From JBBIOI01 sp037443425 (lineage in GTDB: Bacteria; Desulfobacterota; BSN033; UBA1163): DNA of 15,805 nt. The DNA lies in NCBI GenBank assembly GCA_037443425.1, contig JBBIOI010000079.1, positions 1-15,805 of the forward strand. Direction: 5' to 3'. Positions 1 through 7,727 of this stretch are shown here, piece after piece. The notes under the pieces were generated by a model that worked only from the letters and a program-made list of their open reading frames with translations, did no database searches and had not been told where the DNA came from. A program made the translations under genes and the position numbers. Numbering within the stretch: position 1 is the first letter of the stretch; every line of letters starts with the position of its first letter.

Positions 1-1490
1 TTTTTATCTTTTATGCACGCTACACATGGCTTGCCCCAGGGGTGTTTAAAGGCCCTGGTATACCCTGGGAGAGGCTTATAAACTCACTATTTCTTGATCC
101 AAATGCAGTGCTTGGGATTCCTATGGAAGTCACTGCGGTTATTGTTGTTGCTTATATCCTTTTCGGAAATATGCTTTTTGGTGTTGGGGGAGGTGAGTTT
201 CTTACAAACTTTGCAATGGCCTTATTCGGAAGATATAGAGGTGGACCGGCAAAGATGGCTGTCTCTGCCTCATGCCTTTTTGGGACAATATCTGGAAGTG
301 CTGTTTCAAATGTAGTAGCTACAGGTGTTGTAACAATTCCTCTTATGAAAAAGACAGGTTATAAACCCCATATTGCAGGGGCAATTGAGGCAGTTGCCTC
401 AACAGGAGGACAGATCATGCCTCCCATTATGGGAGCTGCTGCCTTTATCATTGCTGAATATACAGGTATTCCATATTCAAAAGTTGCAATTTCTGCCTTT
501 CTTCCTGCTCTGCTCTATTATATCTGTCTTTTCTTTCAGGTAGACCTTGAGGCAGGAAAGACTGGCTTAAGGGGATTAGCAAAGGAGCAACTTCCTCCCC
601 TAAAAGGAATATTAAATGAGGCATACCTGTTTGTTATCCCACTTGGAGCACTGGTTTATGCCCTCTTTATCCTTTACCTATCTGCAGGTAAAGCAGCACT
701 TTTTGGTGTAATATTTATCATGGTTGTAAGTTTTATTAGGTCAAAGACAAGATTTAGATTTGGTTGGTTGCTTGGGGCTCTCGAAAACACGGGCAAAGGC
801 CTTCTTGAATTGACTTTGGTGGTGGCGACAGCAGGATTGATCATAGGGGCAATAAATTTCAGTGGAGTAGGGTTTGTATTTCCATTGTTAATGGGCAGGT
901 TGGCAGGTGAGAATATAATTCTCCTACTTGTAATAATATCTATAGCGAATATTATTCTTGGTATGGGAATGCCTACAGTTGCTGTATATATACTTCTTTC
1001 AGTTTTAATGGCCCCCATCCTGGTACAGTTAGGTATTAATTTATTGGCTGCACACTTATTTATTCTTTACTATGGGATATTATCGATGATCACACCACCT
1101 GTCTGTTTTGCTGCCTATGCAGGGGCATCCCTTGCAGGTGCAGATTCAATGAGGACAGGGTATTCAGCCATGAGACTTGGAATTTTAGCCTATATCGTTC
1201 CATTCCTTTTTATCTTTTCTCCTGCATTATTAATGATGGGATCGGTTCTTAATATTATTATTTCTTTTTTCACCGCTGTTGCAGGGTGTTTTATGTTAGG
1301 ATGCGGACTGGTAGGATATCTATTTAAACCCATAGCCCTGATTTCGAGATTCCTTATGTGTATATCAGGAATTCTACTTTTAATTCCTTTACAGAGCCAA
1401 TTCTTCATTACAACCATTTTAGTTAATGTCCTGGGCCTTCTCCTTGCCTTTTTATTGATATTTTTAGAATGGCGAAGAAAAGATTTTTGA
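1..1490 (+). CDS. TRAP transporter fused permease (4TM/12TM type), 5' end missing
   Basis: Membrane permease of a tripartite ATP-independent periplasmic (TRAP) transporter, which uses an ion gradient to import a substrate, often a carboxylate, delivered by a periplasmic binding protein. The reading frame is open from base 3 with no stop before the GTG at 42, so the gene starts outside the window and only the C-terminal part is seen (about 496 codons). The sequence is almost entirely hydrophobic helices with the glycine-rich loops of the DctM family: GVGGGEFL, GTISGSAVSNV, STGGQIMPPIMGAAAF, and near the end LGMGMPTVAVY and MITPPVCFAAYAGASLAG. Extra hydrophobic helices after the DctM core (about 1220-1470) fit the fused 4TM/12TM subfamily. 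The protein ends in a basic tail. The substrate cannot be told, and no binding-protein gene is visible. Family call firm, exact subfamily likely. Confidence 0.9.
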   Translation, partial: FIFYARYTWLAPGVFKGPGIPWERLINSLFLDPNAVLGIPMEVTAVIVVAYILFGNMLFGVGGGEFLTNFAMALFGRYRGGPAKMAVSASCLFGTISGSAVSNVVATGVVTIPLMKKTGYKPHIAGAIEAVASTGGQIMPPIMGAAAFIIAEYTGIPYSKVAISAFLPALLYYICLFFQVDLEAGKTGLRGLAKEQLPPLKGILNEAYLFVIPLGALVYALFILYLSAGKAALFGVIFIMVVSFIRSKTRFRFGWLLGALENTGKGLLELTLVVATAGLIIGAINFSGVGFVFPLLMGRLAGENIILLLVIISIANIILGMGMPTVAVYILLSVLMAPILVQLGINLLAAHLFILYYGILSMITPPVCFAAYAGASLAGADSMRTGYSAMRLGILAYIVPFLFIFSPALLMMGSVLNIIISFFTAVAGCFMLGCGLVGYLFKPIALISRFLMCISGILLLIPLQSQFFITTILVNVLGLLLAFLLIFLEWRRKDF

Positions 1491-1513
1491 CCGAATCCCT
1501 TCACAGCGATCGA

Positions 1514-1542
1514 TTGACATGAAAATGATAATGTGTTAATAG
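1514..1542 (+). promoter_or_regulatory. Possible sigma70 promoter upstream of maf
   Basis: A perfect TTGACA lies at 1514-1519. Seventeen bases later is TAATAG (1537-1542), a poor -10 with about three of six matches. It is the best candidate in the roughly 100-bp gap between the TRAP gene and maf and could drive the downstream nine-gene run. No terminator hairpin with a T run was seen after the TRAP stop, so read-through is also possible. Confidence 0.35.
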
Positions 1543-1592
1543 CCTAATGATTGATAAATATTTAAAATCCTTCGAATTCTTTATTTTTTAAA

Positions 1593-2195
1593 ATGACTAC
1601 CCAAATCATACTTGCCTCTGAATCTCCTCGTAGATATAGCTTGCTTAAACAGATGGGTTTAGATTTTGAGACCATACCAAGTAATGTGAAAGAAGATGCT
1701 ATCCCAGGTGAGACGCCAGAGGAGTATGTTTTAAGAATAGCGGAAGAAAAGGCCTCAGGTATAATGAGGAGATATCCCGAAGCATGGATAATATCTGCAG
1801 ATACAATAGTCTATATCGATAATATTATTTTAGGAAAACCAGAAAACATGAAAGATGCAGAGCAGATGCTTTCTCGCCTTAGTGGTAGAGAGCATTTTGT
1901 TTTTACAGGGATTTTTGTTTGTAATTTAAGAAGGCAAAAGAGTGATAAAAAGGTAGTTAAGACCGGAGTAAAGATGAAAAAGCTTTCGCCAATGGAGATA
2001 CAATGGTATATAAATACGGATGAACCCTATGATAAAGCAGGAGGTTATGCAGCTCAAGGGATTGGTTCGGTATTGATTGAATCAATAAATGGTTCATACA
2101 CAAATGTTGTAGGTCTTCCATTATGTGAACTTTTTCAAATGCTTATGCATTTGGGAGCAATTGAGGTTTCGAAATCAGGGATTAGAGTTATTTAA
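1593..2195 (+). CDS. maf: Maf family nucleoside triphosphate pyrophosphatase (YhdE type)
   Basis: Cytosolic house-cleaning enzyme that hydrolyses non-canonical or excess nucleotides to monophosphate and pyrophosphate; the YhdE branch acts on dTTP and UTP. The 200-residue length is typical. The N-terminal LASESPRR signature is at residues 7-14, the catalytic aspartate is D70 in SADTIV, and the segment DKAGGYAAQGIG matches the YhdE rather than the YceF branch. The start is the ATG at 1593. The bases before it are AT-rich with no clear Shine-Dalgarno sequence, so initiation may be weak. It is the first gene of the plus-strand run and its stop lies 4 nt before the yggS start. Family certain; substrate taken from relatives. 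Confidence 0.93.
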   Translation: MTTQIILASESPRRYSLLKQMGLDFETIPSNVKEDAIPGETPEEYVLRIAEEKASGIMRRYPEAWIISADTIVYIDNIILGKPENMKDAEQMLSRLSGREHFVFTGIFVCNLRRQKSDKKVVKTGVKMKKLSPMEIQWYINTDEPYDKAGGYAAQGIGSVLIESINGSYTNVVGLPLCELFQMLMHLGAIEVSKSGIRVI

Positions 2196-2199
2196 AGCT

Positions 2200-2880
2200 A
2201 TGTCATCAGTAAAAGAGAATTATTTGAAGGTTATAGAGAAGATCGAGAAGGCTGCCCAAAGGGTAGGAAGAAACCCTGATGATATTAAACTTGTAGCAGT
2301 TTCTAAGACAGTTGATACACAAAGGATCAGGGAGGCAATAGAGGCTGGCGTTAAGATATTGGGTGAAAATTATGTCCAGGAGGCACAAAAAAAGATCGAA
2401 GAGATAGGGAAAGATGTTTCCTGGCACTTTATAGGTCATCTACAAACCAATAAGGCAAAATATGCAGTAAAACTATTTGATATGATTCATTCACTCGATA
2501 GTATAGAACTTGCAGAGGAGTTAAATCGCAGGGCAGAAAAAGAGGGCAGGATCATGAAAGTTATGATTGAAGTCAACCTTTCAGGAGAGAGAACTAAATT
2601 TGGCGTAGAAGAAGAGGATGCATTAAAATTAGGAAGCAGTATTTCAGGGCTTAAAAATCTAAAACTTATTGGTTTAATGACAATGCCGCCTTATTTTGAG
2701 GATCCTGAAATGAGCAGACCCTATTTTATTCGTCTTCGTTTACTGAAGGAAAAGATGGAGAAAGAGGGTATCTCTGTTAAAGAACTTTCAATGGGTATGT
2801 CAAATGATTTTGAGGTTGCAGTTGAAGAAGGTTCGACCTATGTTCGAATTGGAACAGCGATTTTTGGTCCCAGAAAGTAA
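2200..2880 (+). CDS. yggS: YggS/PLPBP family pyridoxal phosphate homeostasis protein
   Basis: Cytosolic single-domain PLP-binding protein that buffers pyridoxal phosphate and affects amino-acid balance; no enzyme activity is established for the family. The PLP lysine is K36 in LVAVSKTV, the same position as in E. coli YggS. Other family signatures are GENYVQEA, WHFIGHLQTNK, and near the C-terminus LSMGMSNDFEVAVEEGS and VRIGTAIFG. I place the start at the ATG at 2200, giving 226 residues and the usual N-terminus. An in-frame ATG at 2125 would add 25 residues overlapping maf and resembles nothing in the family. The start is 4 nt after the maf stop and its Shine-Dalgarno is poor, so translation probably depends on coupling to maf. 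Confidence 0.95.
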   Translation: MSSVKENYLKVIEKIEKAAQRVGRNPDDIKLVAVSKTVDTQRIREAIEAGVKILGENYVQEAQKKIEEIGKDVSWHFIGHLQTNKAKYAVKLFDMIHSLDSIELAEELNRRAEKEGRIMKVMIEVNLSGERTKFGVEEEDALKLGSSISGLKNLKLIGLMTMPPYFEDPEMSRPYFIRLRLLKEKMEKEGISVKELSMGMSNDFEVAVEEGSTYVRIGTAIFGPRK

Positions 2881-2910
2881 GATGAAGGATTTTGCCTTTT
2901 TGTGGGAGAA

Positions 2911-3948
2911 ATGAGAAAAAAAAGACTTGGGATTATCTACACTATATTTATTATCCTACTCGTTCTTGGATGTGGAAAGAAAGGACCCCCAATACCCTGG
3001 GATATGGTGGTTCCGAAGAGGATTTTAAATCTTGAGGCAAAGACGAGAGAAGGTCGTCTCTTGCTTGAGTGGACATCACCAAAGGAGAATACTGATAAGT
3101 CCCCCTTGACTGACTTAGCAGGTTTTCGGATTTTAAGATCAGAAGGAGTTTTAAGTAATGGCGAATGTCGTGGTTGCACTGAAAAGCTAAATATCATAAG
3201 AGAGATTAAACTTAACGTTAAGGAGGATAATAGAGGGAAAAGGATTTCAATATTTATAAATGATCATGAACCAAAGAAAGTATATATCTATCAGGTGGTC
3301 TCTGTTAATAAAAGAGGATACTTAAGTTCACCTTCAAATCCTGTAACGGTATATTGGGATGAACCGCCTGAGGCGCCTAAATCTGTAAGGGTTGAGGCAG
3401 GAGATAAAAGGGTTGATCTCTTTTGGGGAGAGGTTAAGGAGGTAGCAGGTTATAATATATATCGGAGAATCGAAGGTGAGGAATTTTCAAATAGACCAAT
3501 AAATGATTCTCTGATAAGTACCAGTGAATACACAGATTTAAAAGTGGAGAATGAGAAAAAATACATCTATACAATTAGGGCAGTAAAGAGAGTGGTAAAG
3601 ACTGATATAGAGGGAAAGGGTTCTCAGGAGATTTCAGTTATTCCAACAGATATGATTCCACCTTCTTCACCTAAAGGGCTTGTGGCGATACCCCTAAAGA
3701 GCGGGATTGAACTCAATTGGAGAAGAAATGAGGAACCTGATCTTTTAGGTTATTATATATATCGAAGGAAAGTAGGTGAAAGTGAGTTTAGGAGATTAAA
3801 TCCTTTTCCAATTGAAAAAGAAAGGTATCTTGACACAGAGGTCGAGATAGAACAGGATTATGAATATGCAATTACAGCAGTGGATAATTCAGCGAGAAGG
3901 AATGAAAGTTTGCGCTCTGAAGAGATAAGGGTTAAATACAGATATTAA
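2911..3948 (+). CDS. Lipoprotein with LptM-like N-terminus and three fibronectin type III-like domains
   Basis: Predicted outer-envelope lipoprotein of 345 residues. The start is the ATG at 2911, preceded by GGGAGA; a GTG at 2902 lies inside that ribosome site. Residues 1-20 are a signal peptide (basic start, hydrophobic stretch, LVLG) with lipidated C21. The mature N-terminus CGKKGPPIPW resembles the CGxKGPL motif of LptM (YifL), the small lipoprotein that helps LptD assembly in E. coli and is encoded beside lysA/dapF in many proteobacteria. Three FN3-like repeats follow (about 34-155, 156-250 and 251-345), each with a tryptophan strand and a Y-x-I-Y-R or F-R-I-L-R strand, and the last two begin with a PP-x-x-P-K segment. 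It sits 30 nt after yggS and 19 nt before lysA. FN3 implies binding, not catalysis. The LptM link is an inference from motif and place. Confidence 0.85.
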   Translation: MRKKRLGIIYTIFIILLVLGCGKKGPPIPWDMVVPKRILNLEAKTREGRLLLEWTSPKENTDKSPLTDLAGFRILRSEGVLSNGECRGCTEKLNIIREIKLNVKEDNRGKRISIFINDHEPKKVYIYQVVSVNKRGYLSSPSNPVTVYWDEPPEAPKSVRVEAGDKRVDLFWGEVKEVAGYNIYRRIEGEEFSNRPINDSLISTSEYTDLKVENEKKYIYTIRAVKRVVKTDIEGKGSQEISVIPTDMIPPSSPKGLVAIPLKSGIELNWRRNEEPDLLGYYIYRRKVGESEFRRLNPFPIEKERYLDTEVEIEQDYEYAITAVDNSARRNESLRSEEIRVKYRY

Positions 3949-3955
3949 ATTTAAT

Positions 3956-3961
3956 AAGGAG
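3956..3961 (+). promoter_or_regulatory. Ribosome binding site of lysA
   Basis: AAGGAG lies six bases before the ATG at 3968. It is one of the strongest ribosome sites in this run and fixes the lysA start. Confidence 0.8.
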
Positions 3962-3967
3962 TTTAAA

Positions 3968-5224
3968 ATGCATTTTTTTGAATATAAGGACGGAGAACTT
4001 TATTGTGAAAATATTTCTGTCGAAGATATTGCTCGCCAGGTGGGGACACCATTCTATCTTTATAGCTTCAATACATTGAAAAGACATTTTACAGTATTTG
4101 ACGAAGCCTTTAGAGGGATTCCTCATCTTGTTTGCTATTCTGCAAAAGCAAATTCAAATATAGCCATTATCAGGATTTTTGTTACCCTTGGTGGTGGAGT
4201 GGATGTTGTTTCAGGAGGTGAGCTATATAGGGCATTAAAGGCTGGTTCGGATCCCCAAAAGATTGTTTTTTCAGGCGTTGGAAAGAGTGGAGACGAGATT
4301 GATTATGCCCTAAATGTTGGTATACTCATGTTTAATGTTGAATCCCTGGAAGAATTATTCACGATAAACGAGAGGGCTGAGCGTTTAAAAAAGAAGGCTC
4401 CTATATCGATACGCGTAAACCCAGATATAGATCCCAAGACGCATCCTTATATCTCAACTGGATTAAAAAAGAACAAATTTGGAATCGATATCACACAGGC
4501 ACTCAATGCATATCGCATTGCCAATGAGTTACCAAATCTTGAGGTAGTGGGTGTAGACTGCCATATTGGGTCACAGCTCGTTAAAGTAGAGCCGATCGTT
4601 GAGGCCTTAAAGAAGCTGAAACAGCTTGTTGAGAATCTGAGAAAAAGTGGGTTAAGTATAAAATATCTGGATCTTGGTGGAGGACTTGGAATTACTTATG
4701 AAGACGAAGAACCACCCCATCCGGTTGAATATGCCTCAAAGATTCTTGATGAGATTAGGGGATTCGATTGCAAGCTTATTTTAGAGCCTGGCAGGGTAAT
4801 AGTTGGGAATGCCGGGATACTTGTGACAAAGGTTCTATACACAAAAGAGAATGAACAGAAACATTTTGTAATTGTCGATGCAGGGATGAATGATCTTGTA
4901 AGGCCAAGTTATTATGGTTCTTACCATCAGATCTGTCCAGTTAAGAAGATGAATCGAGAGGAGATAGTTGCTGATATTGTTGGGCCTATCTGTGAATCGA
5001 GTGATTTTTTTGCTAAAGATCGTAGAGTACCAAAATTTCAATCTGGCGACCTTGTTGCGATTATGAGTGCAGGTGCATATGGATTTTCTATGTCAAGTAA
5101 TTACAATTCACGGCCAAGGATTGCGGAGGTTCTCGTAAAAGAGGATGAGATGCATATTATTCGGAAAAGAGAAACCTACGAAGACCTGATACGTGGTGAG
5201 ATATTACCAGATTTTCTTAAGTGA
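3968..5224 (+). CDS. lysA: Diaminopimelate decarboxylase
   Basis: PLP enzyme for the last step of lysine synthesis, converting meso-diaminopimelate to L-lysine and CO2 in the cytosol. At 418 residues it is full length. The alanine-racemase-type barrel carries the PLP lysine K60 in YSAKANSN, then HIGSQ, the GGGLGI phosphate-binding loop and EPGR. The C-terminal beta domain carries the active-site C342 in GPICESSDFF, supplied in trans to the neighbouring subunit of the dimer in this family, followed by GAYGFSMSSNYN. All residues expected for activity are present. The gene follows the LptM-like lipoprotein and precedes dapF, an arrangement known from other proteobacteria. Confident. Confidence 0.97.
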   Translation: MHFFEYKDGELYCENISVEDIARQVGTPFYLYSFNTLKRHFTVFDEAFRGIPHLVCYSAKANSNIAIIRIFVTLGGGVDVVSGGELYRALKAGSDPQKIVFSGVGKSGDEIDYALNVGILMFNVESLEELFTINERAERLKKKAPISIRVNPDIDPKTHPYISTGLKKNKFGIDITQALNAYRIANELPNLEVVGVDCHIGSQLVKVEPIVEALKKLKQLVENLRKSGLSIKYLDLGGGLGITYEDEEPPHPVEYASKILDEIRGFDCKLILEPGRVIVGNAGILVTKVLYTKENEQKHFVIVDAGMNDLVRPSYYGSYHQICPVKKMNREEIVADIVGPICESSDFFAKDRRVPKFQSGDLVAIMSAGAYGFSMSSNYNSRPRIAEVLVKEDEMHIIRKRETYEDLIRGEILPDFLK

Positions 5225-5270
5225 GGAGATTTTTTTTAAATAGATAATTTTCAGAACTCGGGAGGTTTTG

Positions 5271-6092
5271 ATGAAGATTCCTTTTGTGAAGATGAGCGGA
5301 AGCGGAAATGATTTTATTTTAATAGACCATAGAAAGCCATTTTTAGATGAGGAAAATTTAAAAGAATTTATAAGAAAGGTTTGTCAGAGAAGGACTTCTG
5401 TTGGAGCCGATGGTTTGATACTGGTAGAAAAATCTGATAAGGCTGATTTTAAATGGCGTTTCTTCAATTCTGATGGGAGCGAGGCAGAGATGTGTGGGAA
5501 TGGGGGGCGATGTGTTGCCAGATTTGCCTTCCTTAAGGGTATTTCTGGTCCAATCCTTACATTTGAGACAATTGCTGGTATACTTTCTGCAGAGGTAAAG
5601 GATAAAAGGGTCAAGCTTGAACTTACAAAACCTCACAGTTTAAAACTTGATGGTACAATTCCTATAGAAGGAAAAGAACTTACCTTTTCACACCTCAACA
5701 CGGGTGTCCCACATACAGTCCTCTTTACACAAGACCTTGAAAGGGTGGATGTAGTTAGATTGGGTAGTATGATTAGATATCATCCACTTTTTGCACCAAA
5801 TGGAACAAATGTTGATTTTGTTCGTTTAGAAGATGGCAATCAGATATCGATAAGAACATATGAGAGAGGGGTGGAGGATGAGACCCTTGCCTGTGGAACA
5901 GGGGCTGTGGCCTCTGCTTTGATTGCAGGATTTAAAGGGAGGGTACAGTCTCCAGTCTCTATTAAAACAAGGGGGGGTGAGATTTTAATCGTATACTTTG
6001 AGATTGAAGGAGAGGATGTTAAAAAGGTCTTTCTTGAGGGAGACGCAAACATTATATATGAAGCCGAGATGTGGGAGGAGGCTTACAGATGA
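5271..6092 (+). CDS. dapF: Diaminopimelate epimerase
   Basis: PLP-independent epimerase converting LL-diaminopimelate to the meso form, which feeds both LysA and peptidoglycan synthesis. The start is the ATG at 5271, with GGGAGG at 5260-5265; a TTG just upstream is not needed. The product has 273 residues. The N-terminal KMSGSGNDF motif is intact, and both catalytic cysteines are present: C75 in MCGNGGRC and C208 in ETLACGTGA. The stop overlaps the dapB start as ATGA, a sign of translational coupling. The gap to lysA is 46 nt. Confident. Confidence 0.97.
   Translation: MKIPFVKMSGSGNDFILIDHRKPFLDEENLKEFIRKVCQRRTSVGADGLILVEKSDKADFKWRFFNSDGSEAEMCGNGGRCVARFAFLKGISGPILTFETIAGILSAEVKDKRVKLELTKPHSLKLDGTIPIEGKELTFSHLNTGVPHTVLFTQDLERVDVVRLGSMIRYHPLFAPNGTNVDFVRLEDGNQISIRTYERGVEDETLACGTGAVASALIAGFKGRVQSPVSIKTRGGEILIVYFEIEGEDVKKVFLEGDANIIYEAEMWEEAYR
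6073..6081 (+). promoter_or_regulatory. Ribosome binding site of dapB inside the dapF end
   Basis: GGGAGGAGG lies seven bases before the ATG at 6089, inside the last codons of dapF. It decides the dapB start; a GTG at 6071 just before this site would wrongly add six residues. Confidence 0.75.
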
Positions 6093-6898
6093 ATAAAGAA
6101 GTAAAAGCAGTTGTTGTTGGTGCAGCAGGCAGGATGGGGATTCGATTGATCCACATAATAAAAGAGAATCCATCCATAAGTTTAATTCAGGCAATTGAAA
6201 GGGCCGATCATCCCTGGATTGGAAAAGATATTGGGGAGATGATTGGTTTGGGAAGGATTAATGTCCCGCTTGAAGGAAGACTTAAAGATAAAGGGGGAGA
6301 TGTGATAATAAATTTCTCAACTCCACAAGCCTCTATAGAGAGTCTCGAATTTGCAAAAGATACAGGAATGGCAGTTGTAATTGGAACAACTGGATTCAGT
6401 CAGGACCAGATAGAAAAAATAAAAGATCTTTCGAAGGATGTAAGATGCGTTCTTTCTCCGAATATGAGTATTGGAGTAAATGTTATGTTTCGTTTGGTTG
6501 AAGAGGTAGCAAGGATACTCGGTCCTGAGTACGACATTGAGATTCTTGAGGCACACCACCGTTTAAAAAAGGATTCTCCGAGCGGGACTGCTATGAAACT
6601 CGGTGAATTAGTTGCAAAGGCAATTGGAAAGGATATCCATCAGGTTGGTGTTTATGGTAGAAAAGGTATGATTGGAGAGAGAAAGAAGGATGAGATTGGG
6701 ATGCAAGTTATTAGGGCAGGCGATATTGTAGGAGAGCATACAGTTCTTTTTGGTGGTATAGGAGAGCGATTAGAGATAATACACAGGGCTCATAGTCGTG
6801 ACAATTTTGCAAGAGGTGCTATCAGGGCTGCACTCTGGGTGATTAATCAGCCAAATGGACTTTATGATATGCAAGATGTGTTGGGTTTAAAAGGATGA
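6089..6898 (+). CDS. dapB: 4-hydroxy-tetrahydrodipicolinate reductase
   Basis: NAD(P)H-dependent reductase that makes tetrahydrodipicolinate from the DapA product in the diaminopimelate/lysine pathway. It has 269 residues. The Rossmann dinucleotide motif VVGAAGRMG is at the N-terminus, then GTTGFS, SPNMSIGVN, the catalytic EAHHRLKKDSPSGTA segment (general-acid histidine and lysine) and HRAHSRDNFARGA near the end. The start overlaps the dapF stop, with a strong ribosome site upstream. The substrate is made by DapA, but no dapA lies in this cluster. Confident. Confidence 0.97.
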   Translation: MNKEVKAVVVGAAGRMGIRLIHIIKENPSISLIQAIERADHPWIGKDIGEMIGLGRINVPLEGRLKDKGGDVIINFSTPQASIESLEFAKDTGMAVVIGTTGFSQDQIEKIKDLSKDVRCVLSPNMSIGVNVMFRLVEEVARILGPEYDIEILEAHHRLKKDSPSGTAMKLGELVAKAIGKDIHQVGVYGRKGMIGERKKDEIGMQVIRAGDIVGEHTVLFGGIGERLEIIHRAHSRDNFARGAIRAALWVINQPNGLYDMQDVLGLKG

Positions 6899-6921
6899 AA
6901 AAGAAAATAAGTCCGGTGATT

Positions 6922-6948
6922 CTCCTTCGAACGAAGAAATATAAGGAG
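6922..6948 (+). promoter_or_regulatory. Possible Shine-Dalgarno-masking hairpin before the FAH-family gene
   Basis: CTCCTT at 6922-6927 is the exact complement of AAGGAG at 6943-6948, the ribosome site of the gene starting at 6954. A competing small helix (CTTCG with CGAAG, 6925-6936) shares bases with the first arm, so two mutually exclusive folds can be drawn. The stem is only six pairs; regulation is a guess. Confidence 0.25.
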
Positions 6949-6953
6949 GCAGT

Positions 6954-7721
6954 ATGAAGATTGTTCGTTTCCAGGAAAAGGGAATTGAAAAGTGGGGGGT
7001 TATTGAAGAAAGAACGATTCGTGAGATAGAGGGAGAGCCGTTTTCCAATTTTTCTTTAACCTCGAAGGTTAAAGAAATTGATGAGGTAAGACTTCTTGCC
7101 CCGTGTGCTCCGACAAAGATTGTTGCCTTAGGTTTAAATTACAGGGACCATGCTGAAGAGGTTGGAATGCCAATTCCTCAAAGCCCCATCCTATTTATAA
7201 AGCCATCAACTTCTGTAATTGGTCCTGAAGAGCCCATATCTTATCCGCAGATGTCAAGGCGCGTTGATTATGAGGCAGAGCTCGCCGTTGTTATTAAAAA
7301 AGTTGCAAAGAATATAAAGGAGACTGAAGCAGATGATTATATCCTCGGTTATACCTGTTTTAATGATGTTACTGCTCGAGATCTTCAGCCAAAAGATGGT
7401 CAATGGACAATTGCAAAGAGTTTTGATACCTTTGCCCCTATTGGACCTTGTATTGTAACAGATATCAACCCAGAGAATTTGGAGATATCATGTTTTCTCA
7501 ATGGAGAAAAACGTCAGCACTCAAATACGAGAAACCTTATCTTTAAGCCAAGGGTTCTTGTAAGCTATATATCAAAGATTATGACTCTTCTGCCAGGCGA
7601 TGTAATTGCCACAGGGACTCCTTCTGGGATTGGTCCTATGAATATTGGAGATAGGGTAGATGTAGTTATTGAAGGAATAGGAAAGCTAAGTAATATCGTT
7701 ATAAAGGGATGGGAGGAATGA
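6954..7721 (+). CDS. Fumarylacetoacetate hydrolase family protein
   Basis: Metal-dependent enzyme of the FAH superfamily (COG0179), whose members cleave or isomerise beta-diketo or 2-oxo acids such as fumarylpyruvate, acylpyruvates, hydroxyhepta-dienedioate or oxaloacetate. The product has 255 residues with a short N-terminal extension and the FAH catalytic domain from about residue 53. The metal ligands expected in the family are visible: E107 and E109 in DYEAEL and D138 in FNDVTARD. Other hallmarks are LNYRDHAEE, FIKPSTSVIGP, GYTCFNDVTARDLQ, and GDVIATGTPSGIG near the end. A strong AAGGAGG at 6943-6949 marks the ATG. It sits between dapB and hemL, with hemL starting 6 nt after the stop. The substrate cannot be named; general oxaloacetate or acylpyruvate housekeeping is possible. 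Confidence 0.9.
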   Translation: MKIVRFQEKGIEKWGVIEERTIREIEGEPFSNFSLTSKVKEIDEVRLLAPCAPTKIVALGLNYRDHAEEVGMPIPQSPILFIKPSTSVIGPEEPISYPQMSRRVDYEAELAVVIKKVAKNIKETEADDYILGYTCFNDVTARDLQPKDGQWTIAKSFDTFAPIGPCIVTDINPENLEISCFLNGEKRQHSNTRNLIFKPRVLVSYISKIMTLLPGDVIATGTPSGIGPMNIGDRVDVVIEGIGKLSNIVIKGWEE

Positions 7722-7727
7722 GTGGTT

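Noticed and set aside
674..1018. Minus-strand reading frame of 114 codons inside the TRAP gene
   Set aside because: Shadow of a hydrophobic coding region; composition and lack of signals argue against a gene.
2125..2199. Upstream in-frame extension of yggS
   Set aside because: It overlaps maf and adds residues unlike any family member; the start 4 nt after the maf stop gives the standard length and places K36 correctly.
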